A stretch of 64,000 nt of DNA from Fragum whitleyi (Eukaryota; Mollusca; Bivalvia; Cardiida; Cardiidae). The stretch is taken from positions 10,931,686 to 10,995,685 of the forward strand of contig OX411552.1 of NCBI GenBank assembly GCA_948146395.1, read 5' to 3'. A program made the position numbers and the translations under genes. Every line of letters starts with the position of its first letter. The stretch's first letter is position 1. A model generated the notes under the pieces. It was not told the origin of the DNA and did no database searches. It saw only the letters and a list, made by a program, of their open reading frames with translations. Positions 55,510 through 64,000 of this stretch are shown in pieces.

Positions 55510-56101
55510 TATGTCTGATCAGTGTTTATTGTTAATCAGTGTTCAAGCTTCACTAAGACTGGACGCCCATTCTCCCCAAAACCACGAACTATTCGACAGA
55601 CGGGTCTGTTTATCGTGTTTAGTATAATTGTAATATCAAATTGTGGGTCCGTACGTAAGGCCTCTTAAATTTCATGGATTCCTAACTCAATAAAACGATA
55701 ACATCTCTTCTGAAAACGTGGGAATAGCGCCCCATTGGAATACAAAACATCTTAGGCCTTTGTAACATGGATATGGAATGAAAATTACGATTCCTTATAT
55801 TGGTTATCTTTCAGATTGGTCTTTAACATTAACGTATCAGTAAGGACCAGCCTTTATTTAGGCATAGGTTCAGCACAAACCAGCTTGCTCTTTTTTCCTT
55901 TTTCTTCTTGATCTTTGTGCATAACAAGAAAATGAAATGACTTAGCACCATACAAAAGCCGAAACAGGGCAGCCTCACGAACATACCTTTGTTTCTAAGT
56001 TTGAGAGTAAATGTGTGCTTGACTCTTGTCCAGGCGTAGATTTGACACACATGTAAAATAATTATGTATACATGTGTAAATATAAGACTTTGCACAATAA
56101 T
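55510..56101. other. Gene-less stretch
   Basis: A 99-codon minus-strand frame (55829-56128) overlaps the next MITE-A and shows no domain. Nothing else supportable. Confidence 0.45.
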
Positions 56102-56458
56102 CAGCAAGTAACATTGTGAAATTGACATTCAACTCGATCAAATCCGTTCAAAAACGCTCTAAAATGAATAAAAAGATAAGATCAACAACTTCATTCAAAA
56201 TAGATGTAGATAGAAAAAATGAAATTATGAGCGTCTGTATGGTTCTTAAAGATATAAAAAAATGATTTATAGAAAATGTATGAATATTTTATTAAAGTAA
56301 GGTAATAAATATCGCTTATTTTGTTCATCCTGAACAAATCAGCGTTATTGGATTACGTCTCTTAAATTTCTCTCAAAACTCACTCATCTCATTATTCAAT
56401 TTCATTCTAAAACCGTTCCAAAATCATTCAACTTGTAAATTCACGATGTTGTTAACCT
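56102..56458 (-). mobile_element. MITE-A copy, shortened left half
   Basis: TIR CAGCAAGTAACATTGTGAAA and right end GTAAATTCACGATGTTGTTA. The left half lacks the ATTCATTCCAAACACTC block, passing from CGATCAAATCCGTTC to AAAAACGCTC. Palindrome AAGTAAGGTAATAAATATCG, right arm mutated. Confidence 0.82.
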
Positions 56459-57823
56459 TATGCATATATTTCTCTTTTTAAGTTGCTTAAATAAAGGATG
56501 CTTCATGTATCTATGCAATTCTATATTAATATCAGAGTTACAACCATAGATAGTATCTTGGAATTCTTTTTCTTTTCTCCCCCCCTTTTTTTAGATACTT
56601 CAGCATTACTTTAACGGTCTGCGCTATATGTATGCAGACACTCCAGATGAGTACATGCAACATAGGGTTTCATAAAGAGGATAATCCTTTGTTATAGAAT
56701 ATGGTAGATTTATTTTTTATTGAGTGAACAATAGAAACTATATTTTCACAAGTGGCTGGGATTTTGATGTCCAGGGAATGAAATATATTTAATCGATCTT
56801 ACTCGAAAAATGTCATTGAAAGGAAAATTGGTGTTGAAAATCATCAACTCTGAATTTTTTTGTTTACAAAAATGGAGCTAAATGAATTATAAGTGGTTTG
56901 ATCAAAAAGTGTGATATTCGAAAATGTTGAATTTATCTCTGGTTTCAGAGTAATTTCCCAGAAGGATTTTTGGAAACGAGAATGTTGAAATGCGATCAAA
57001 ATCAATCGATACCCGTCAGTTTGAATCGCGGAAAATTGAAATAAACACGTTTACAGAATCTAGATCAGTCAATTTCACACTACATCGACTGTTTCACCCT
57101 TATTTTGGTACATAAAACTCCTTCAAACTTCGAGGGGTACATGTTTAAATTGGCAAATTGTTATTCTTTTCGATATTTTTATTCAAATAAAAGATGTTTT
57201 TGATTAAGTTAAGAGGCATTTTCTTTTCTTTTTTTTCTATTCTACATCTTTCTAATTAAATGAAATATTCATTTTCAGCCTGACCCCTTATGATTTTTAT
57301 CAATTTGTGCCCGCTAGATTCATAAACAACATACTGGTGAGAACATGTCTTTGAAAGAAGAAATAGTAAAAATGGCTGATCTTCTTTATATAAATATGTC
57401 GGTAAACCAGTGTGCTTAGGGAAATAAAAAATCGGCAATATGCTTAGAAATAGCGGCTTTATTCTGACTCTAATATGTATGCCCTTTGTGAGACCAGGGA
57501 CTTAACACTGCCTAAGACTTAGTGGAACTGGAGCATGATATATTCGGACATCTTAAAACTGATTTCTTTCTTTAACCATGGTAAGCAAATGCTAAAACTT
57601 AAGCAAAAAATATTCCTCGAAACCGCATTGCTTACACATTTTTCATTTAAACCAATTATTTACATGTAAAACCTTTTTGCAGAAATAGACTAATGGTCCA
57701 ATTTCGTAGAGTATACTTAGTTGCCAGTTTGCAAAGAAATGGCAGAGAAATTGAACGGAAAAATAACCGGAACAAAAAGTACAATCACTCGTATATATAT
57801 AGTCTTTTGGTCCATGCTTTATA
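56459..57823. other. Gene-less stretch with a palindrome relic
   Basis: 56710-56830 contains ATTTTTTATTGAGTGAACAA, CTATATTTTCACAAGTGGCT and AATGAAATATATTTAATCGA, decayed relatives of the palindrome at 41494-41668. No gene. Confidence 0.45.
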
Positions 57824-58241
57824 CAGTTAACAGCATCGTGAAATTGACAAGATGAATGATTTGGGAATGATTTAGGAATGAAATTGAATGAGTGTGTGGA
57901 GCGAGTTTTGAGTGAGTTTAATGGGAGGTAATCCTATATCGTAAATTTTGTTCAAGATTAACAAAATTTGCGATATTGATTACCTCCCTTTTATAAAAAA
58001 TACATTCAAGTTTTATTCATGGCTTCCCATTTCTTGAAGAACCTATGAGAAGCTAATAATTTGAATTATGTTGGTGAAATCGCGATTTTTCTCAATCAAA
58101 ATTTATTTTGAATGACGTTGGTTATTATATTTTAAAATGGGTTTGAGCGTTTTGAATGGTTTGAGTGAGTGTTTGAAGTGAATGAGCGATTTAGAATGGT
58201 TTTGATTGAGATGAATGTTAATTTCACGATGTAATTAACTG
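57824..58241 (+). mobile_element. MITE-A copy with TA flanks
   Basis: 418 bp, one of the best copies. TIRs CAGTTAACAGCATCGTGAAA and GTTAATTTCACGATGTAATT. The palindrome at 57922-57987 has GGGAGGTAATCCTATATCGT and GCGATATTGATTACCTCCC. The right half has a short deletion removing the GGAGCGCTGAG word. Confidence 0.92.
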
Positions 58242-59325
58242 TATTAAAAAAATGGATCGCTGTCATATTGAGTACAATTGGTTTTATTTTGCCGCAAGTC
58301 TGTTTATCTTTCAAATAAAGCTGACGTCTGACCACTAATTTTAAAATTTGATTATGCTTAATTATCTTGATAGTGATAAATTTAACAAAATGCTTCATTA
58401 AACCTTTGTTAAGTTTGAATGATCGGCCCATGAAAACCTCATTTGTTTCGAGGCATTTTCAAGTGTCTTTGAATGAGAATGAATCAAATAAAGATTGCTT
58501 TCATTAAGAATTTTATTAAGCTATCCATCACATCGATTCGTGACCAAAGAAGCAAAGTGAAATATAGAAACGTTTATATATAATCGAAACTGAGTTTCTT
58601 TTCTCTTTTTCTCATTTTAATGTTTCAACATAAAAGATAATATTAATAAGTTGTTAAAAATAACAACTTAATAATATTATCTTTTATTTTCATGCATTTA
58701 TTTAAATTTAAAATTTGAGAAAATTCTCTGTTGAGCCTGAGAAAAGGTTTTAAAACCTCGGGCCCTGATATCGAAGCATTAACATACCTGAGCAACGTTT
58801 TCTAAAATATGAAAAGTCGGTGGAGCAAAAAGTAGCAAAACAAGTTTTTGAATTCGATTGTGATCACAACTAGCATGTATAACATTCTGTATTTTCAATT
58901 AGAACGAATTAAACCAACTTTGAAGTTCCTTATCACGACAACCATAACATACGCATGCGTGATAACGATATCCGCTGTGGTTATGTAATGGCGAATTAAG
59001 ATCAATCTATTTTGTTATCCTTGTGTGATCTGCTTGTTCTTTTTGCAGTCGTTGCGTCACTTTAAGGACGATTAATTCTCTACACAGCCTTCGAGGAACC
59101 AAAATAATTCAATTGTGTTGAGAATTATACTAATAGACAAATGTAATAATCAACAAAGAGAGCATAGAGTTTGTTACTTTGCCTCATTATGTACAGATCT
59201 GAGGCGAAAAGTCATAAATATTTACTTTTTCTACGCGGTAGTCCTCAAATACAAGGATCATTTGCTAGTATCTTATACCTTTCCGCTCAAAAATTTATAT
59301 CGACTCTCCTTGTCTCGAAGTCTTA
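58242..59325. other. Gene-less stretch
   Basis: No supported gene. It contains the long palindrome at 58631-58686. Confidence 0.45.
58631..58686. repeat. 56-bp near-perfect palindrome
   Basis: TAAAAGATAATATTAATAAG then TTGTTA, an AAAA loop, then the complementary 26-bp arm with one mismatch. Very AT-rich and able to extrude as a cruciform. No relative seen in the window. Confidence 0.8.
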
Positions 59326-60310
59326 CAGTTAGTAACATCGTGAAATTGACATTCACCGCGTTCAAAACCATTCTAAATCGCTCGCTCAGTACTACATTCA
59401 TCCGTTCCTGAAACCCAAAACAATAAAAAACAGTTTAAAGCTGCTCTTTGACAGATCGGGAAAATGTGCGTTCTGAAATTATTTGTAAAATTAATTGGAA
59501 GAAATGACTTCATCTTGTTGAAGCCTTGAAAATAATAAGATTCAATCTAGTAATGCATGGACTGATATTCCTGAATTTAGCGAAAATCATTCTGAAAAAA
59601 TAAAGCAACTACTCACGCCTTAAGAATTATTCTTCAATTTCGTTCAAACTATTTATGCATATTAATTTTGCAAGTTTGTCTTGTTCAATCTAAGATGAAG
59701 ATAAAAGTATTTGACAGATGGAAACTTCATATCATTACAAGCAAAATGAAAGGTTATTCACGGAAAGAAATGATTTTCTAATTTATAGACTCGAAATAAA
59801 TAGACTGGATCCCTTACTGATCTTGCCACTTCGAAAAAATAAGTTACAAAATTATTGAAATATGTTGGTTTTAGTGCCAATGCCCTTGGACCATTCTTAA
59901 TCGTCTTATATACACACATTTTCAAATCTAAGAACAAGTTTTATATATTTTCTATGAAAATCTCTGAAAGAGCAGCCTTAAAAAACCATCGAAATCATTT
60001 AAAATGATCGACATTTGATTTCAGTGGATCACATATCACAAATTTGTTGGCTAATAAGCGTCTGATTAGTCCTTAAGGCACTCTGACACAAAAGTACGTA
60101 AATTCAATGAAAGGGAGGTAAAAAATTTTGCTTATTTCGTTCAATAGGACGAAATTAGTGATATTGGACTATCTTCCTGTAATTTCACTCAAAGCAAACA
60201 ATTTGTTAGATAAATCACTTACATGAATGCACTTGATTATCTTATCTTTTTCGTGATTTTGGAGCGTTTATTAATGATTTGAGTAAGTGTTTTGAATGAA
60301 TAATTTGAGA
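59326..60310 (-). mobile_element. MITE-A copy split by a TTAA element
   Basis: TA-flanked TIR CAGTTAGTAACATCGTGAAA and the left words CCATTCTAAATCGCTCGCTC stop near 59430. After the insertion MITE words resume (AAATCATTTAAAATGATCGA, AAAGGGAGGTAAAAAATTTT, GACGAAATTAGTGATATTGG). Beyond the palindrome the sequence switches to plus-orientation words (TTTGGAGCGTTTATTAATGA, GAGTAAGTGTTTTGAATGAA), so this end was rearranged; no right TIR. Confidence 0.65.
59439..59977. mobile_element. 539-bp TIR element flanked by TTAA
   Basis: Ends AGCTGCTCTTTGACAGAT and the complement of GGCTGCTCTTTCAGAGAT, with TTAA immediately outside each (59435-59438, 59978-59981). No long frame. The 4-bp TTAA fits piggyBac or Kolobok chemistry; the end sequence does not match the CCC(T) start of classical piggyBac. 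Confidence 0.72.
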
Positions 60311-62798
60311 GCTTTTCGTGTATTTCTGTTTTCATATGTCACTCATATGAAAAAATTGATGAAGCCGTATATATTTCATGAGAAAAGCATGCACAATGTG
60401 TCGCAGATTCTTAAAATAAATCAAAGCCAGAAATGTCTGTTCTCGTAAAAGGGTTTATTTTATATCAGATCATGTCAAACTTGGAAGAACACGATTTCAG
60501 ATTCGATATGATTATGAGTGCCAAGTTATTAGTGAGCATTTTGGTATCATTGCGCCGAGACGTGAACCGCAAAGAAAGATATTGCTTTTTTGTCATGAAT
60601 TCTAATTATTTACTCGTTACTAGGCATTTAGCGAGAGAATCCATAACGCCAGACAAAAGAACCCCGTTTCTGATTTTGACGAGAAACGCCAATCGCGATT
60701 TGAATTCCTCGATGATTTGAGACATAAAAAATATTCCCCTAGCTATTTAAGATGGACGAAACAAACTGCGCATGCTCAGGTCACGTGACTGAAATGTGAT
60801 GAGGATTTAATATTATTGAGAAGAAAATCGGAATTTTGCAACGTATAATTTGGCTTTCAAATTCCTCGTTAACTGCTACAAATTTCTAGGGAAAATTGCG
60901 ACGAATTTAGCTATATATTTTGATTATTGAAATTTTTTGCCATTAAATAATATTTTGATTGATATCACCATTCAATGGTGTCGCCTTCGACGGCATTTAA
61001 CCAACAATAGAGGGGCGCGTGACCCGTTCTATGGCTAAATGAATCTTCTTGAATAAAGTCAGAATCGGGGAAAAACATTTTTTTTCTGGAATACCCACCA
61101 AGTTTCTGAAAATAAGAACGGAAGTTTTTGTTTGAATTACCTTTTATTTATTGCACGTAAATGAAGTTTGACTATTCCTAGGCCATATACAACACCTTCG
61201 TTATAACTACATGTGTTTGCATTAAACGTCGAAGACGATATTTTCGTAAAATATATAATTATAACTCGTTTATTTGCTGATCGAAGAGTTTTACTGTTTT
61301 TAATTCAAATTTGAAAATTCATAATATGAAAATTATTTTTTTCTTCATTTATGTTCTAGGGACATTTTCCTTTACCTGCGTTTTCTATTATCATTATTTG
61401 TTTTTCTTCCACAAAACTTTAATCTTCGTTCGACGCGAGGCTTATAAGGCAATGTAAAATTTGCTGTTCGGCTAAGTGCCTTATGTCATTTAAGTATTTG
61501 AAAAGGTAACCATTATGTACACCAATGTTCTCTATGTCGGAGTTCATCATATTTTTTATAATGTTTTGTGTAAGTCTAGAATGACTTTTTTGTTGGTTTG
61601 TTTTTCCAAACAGTAAAGGTTTTTCAAATGACGGCCTTTAAAAATATAGATTTCCATCGAAATTTCCATTGCACATAGGTCATCCAAATGATGTGGTCTC
61701 AACAAAGGATAAGTATATATTGCGTGCCACAAAGTTTTCACCAAGACATATTGCCCGGCCTCAGGAGGGGCCCGGCGGTGAATAAAACGGCGGTCATATT
61801 GGGTACCACGCGTTGCAAATCAAATTATCATTATGCTAAGCGGTTTCTTGCTGTGTACTAACAAGGAACTAATTCGTTTAGACGTCATTTAAACCCTTAA
61901 CAAATTATCTAATAACCGAACTACTACTTCTAGCATTTTAATATGAATATTTTCTTGAATATCAATCACCAATCACTGAAAATATTTTGAAAATGATAAG
62001 CATAGTTTGTTAAAAGTGTTTTCCCGTTTATAACATTAACAGCGGTTAGATAAAAACAAAATAATAAATTGAATCTACTTTTTCTTTACAAGTTTCGTGT
62101 TAAGATTCATTCAACATAGGTTATGTATTGGTTGTTGGAAAAATGACATTCTTTGCTGCAATAAAATTTGTATATTTTCGACATACTCGTAGATTTTACG
62201 ATATCTTAGTTAGCACTTACTGACAACAACTTTCGATAGTTTTATCGATTTGATGAGCGGTATAGATATGAAGATATTTATAAAATTTTAAGTCTAGTTC
62301 AAGTTGCATTCAATGGCGTAAAGGGTAAATTGGTTCTCATAAGCTATGTGTGGAGGCTAATTTGATCACATTTACAAATTGTGCTTTTGTGGCTGGAAGA
62401 AAGTCGAGACGAAGCTGGGATCAAATATTTGCACATTGTTTTCGTATTTCCCCCGAGTGACTCCTTGAAGTGAGGCGATAAAATTACATCGGCAGTTTCC
62501 GTTATTGGCGAATATTTCCATTTCTTTAACCCAATCCTTACCCGATTTGTTCTCACTGGCATTGTTATGCTCCGGCTTAAATACTGAAAAAGAAAATGAG
62601 CAAAATCTCTTCACCAAATACTTGATTCAATGCTCAAAAAGTGTTATTTGATCGTTCAGTAACGTTAATCATTCCCAAAAAAATTACAAGTATTGATATT
62701 TTCGATGTATTTATTTTAAAAGAGACAGAATATAATATAAGTGTCTAAATGAACTATACACATGGAAGACTACACACACTTTATAAGACATATGCGCA
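60311..62798. other. Gene-less stretch
   Basis: The longest frame is 95 codons (60433-60720), with no recognised domain or initiation context. CAGGTCACGTGACTG near 60778 contains an E-box-like palindrome, unsupported as a regulatory site. Two overlapping minus-strand frames (62344-62617) likewise lack domains. Confidence 0.5.
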
Positions 62799-62846
62799 TA
62801 TGAAGAGATTTTCCTGTTGGATGCTGTTGGATGGATTTCCGTGATA
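62799..62846 (+). repeat. Direct repeat flanking MITE-A, left
   Basis: TATGAAGAGATTTTCCTGTT then GGATGCTGTTGGATGGATTT then CCGTGATA. It repeats immediately after the MITE at 63285-63331. Within it GTTGGATG occurs twice. Confidence 0.9.
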
Positions 62847-63284
62847 CAAGTTAAAAACATCGTAAAATTGACAAGGTGAATGATTTTGGAATGATTTAAG
62901 ATTGAAATTGAATGAGTGTGTGCAGCGACTTTTGAGTGAATTTAATGGGAGGTAATCCAGTATTGCAAATTTTGTTCAGGATGAACAAAATTAGCAATAT
63001 TGATTACCTCCCTTTAATAAAATATGCATACAAGTTCATTAGATAGCTTCCTATTTCTTCAAGAACCTATGAGAAGCTAACAATTTGAATAATGTCAGTT
63101 AAATCGGGATTTTTCTCTATCAAAATTTATTTTGAATGACGTTGTTGATTCTATATTTTTCAATGGGTTTGAGCGTTTTTGAACGGTTTGATTGAGTGTT
63201 TGGAATAAATGAATGGAGCGTTGAGTGAGCGATTTAGAATGGTTTTGATTGAGGTGAATGTCAATTTCACGATGTAACCAGCTG
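62847..63284 (+). mobile_element. MITE-A copy between long direct repeats
   Basis: A 438-bp well-preserved copy flanked by TA inside 48/47-bp direct repeats. TIRs CAAGTTAAAAACATCGTAAA and TGTCAATTTCACGATGTAAC. The palindrome has the paired change TTGC/GCAA (GGGAGGTAATCCAGTATTGC and GCAATATTGATTACCTCCC). Confidence 0.92.
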
Positions 63285-63331
63285 TATGAAGAGAATTCCT
63301 GTTGGATGCGGTTGGATGGATTTCCGTGATA
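63285..63331 (+). repeat. Direct repeat flanking MITE-A, right
   Basis: TATGAAGAGAATTCCTGTTG then GATGCGGTTGGATGGATTTC then CGTGATA. Differs from 62799-62846 by about three changes. Confidence 0.9.
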
Positions 63332-64000
63332 GAAATGTCTCAACTGGAAGAAATGTCATTACTTTATTACCAAATTTAAAAATACAACAAAAATGAGAAT
63401 TTTTCTTTCAAGGTTCTTGGTGAATTACCTAGAAAAAGCGTAAGATTATCACCACAAAAACCAATGAAAACTAAAGAATCATATTTTCCCCGAGGTGAGC
63501 ATTTAAAATCAACTTACCCTTGGGATTGAGTGTTTATCACTAAAACTGCAAAAACCGTTAAAAATGTCATCGGATTTCGAGCCTTCGAAAACTCCTTAAT
63601 GCCACAGAAGACAGATACTGGTGGATTAGGATACATGTTGTTAATGTCATGATTGCTTCGTTTAATTTCTGTAATTTTCCTAGTTCAAATTAATTAACAT
63701 TTTTCTTGATTATCTTTGATTCAGAAACTTCATTGGTGGATCCTGGGGTAGAGGTGGGTGTCAATCAACAACCCTTCTGTAGCCTAATATTTTCATTTCG
63801 CTTGAATATTTAATCAAAATTAAATATACTCAGAACATGAAGTCAAGCGCCACTAAGTTTTAAGTTAATTAAATTTCTATCGAAAACTTTAATAACGTAT
63901 CTATGTTGTCAAACGGTAAGAACAACCTTGTAGCTATTGATTAAAAAACGTTTCGAATGCACGTGCATATTCAGCAAGTCTCGTGCAATGACTGTAAAGC
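63332..64000. other. Gene-less stretch
   Basis: AT-rich sequence to the window end; no gene, repeat or signal that I can support. Confidence 0.45.

Noticed and set aside
60433..60720. 95-codon plus-strand frame
   Set aside because: No family resemblance and no codon signal I can judge by eye; the length is within chance for this composition and window size.
60770..60790. Promoter at the CACGTG palindrome
   Set aside because: A six-base motif is expected by chance several times in 64 kb, and no gene follows it.

Overview
This is an AT-rich, repeat-dense invertebrate genomic segment with no bacterial gene layout, no operons and no recognisable host protein-coding gene. The best guess is a bivalve mollusc, possibly a heterodont clam. 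That guess rests on dispersed short palindromes containing CTGACCAGAGTCTT-type words and tRNA-derived SINEs of a style I associate with clam genomes; the species cannot be fixed from the sequence alone. The only long open reading frame belongs to a retrotransposon. Everything else is intergenic or intronic sequence made of nested mobile elements.

The central feature is an apparently intact Ty3/gypsy-class LTR retrotransposon on the minus strand (9870-16220, 6351 bp). Its two 542-bp LTRs are identical by eye. It has a 4-bp GGTT target duplication, a polypurine tract, a tRNA-Pro-like primer site and one uninterrupted 1596-codon gag-pol frame. The domain order is Gag, protease, integrase, reverse transcriptase, RNase H, so the integrase lies upstream of the RT. 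That is the Ty1/copia order on a gypsy-type polymerase, as in the Gmr1 group. The element sits inside one terminal inverted repeat of an older MITE.

That MITE family, called MITE-A here, dominates the window. I count about 33 full or partial copies of a roughly 435-bp element with TIRs related to CAGTTAACAACATCGTGAAA, TA flanks, phased GAATGA words and a central 66-bp palindrome with GGGAGGTAAT/ATTACCTCCC ends. The copies form a time series of nested events. One is split by the LTR element, one by a tRNA-SINE whose tRNA head has become a palindrome, one by a TTAA-flanked palindrome and one by a TTAA-flanked 539-bp TIR element. Part of one copy has been inverted-duplicated. Two copies lie exactly between long direct repeats (about 370 bp and 48 bp) that are far longer than the expected TA duplication.

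Other elements are: a 1.7-kb TIR element (51545-53250) whose ends carry about 55 ACACGYT words at helical spacing; a piggyBac-type TTAA MITE (2 copies); a second palindromic family based on GCAAAGCGGGGTATAAT (5 copies plus a relic); a 252-bp TIR element (6834-7085); a two-palindrome repeat (2 copies); at least five tRNA-derived SINE pieces; and a 440-bp AAT microsatellite.

Region by region: 1-9.4 kb holds MITE-A relics and hairpins; 9.4-16.2 kb the LTR element in its MITE; 16.2-28.3 kb MITEs, foldbacks and a duplicated segment; 28.3-36.6 kb mostly unannotated sequence with SINEs; 36.6-51 kb the densest MITE-A cluster; 51.5-53.3 kb the ACACGYT element; 53.3-64 kb further MITEs and plain AT-rich sequence. 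All coordinates and repeat memberships were judged by eye; identities were not computed.
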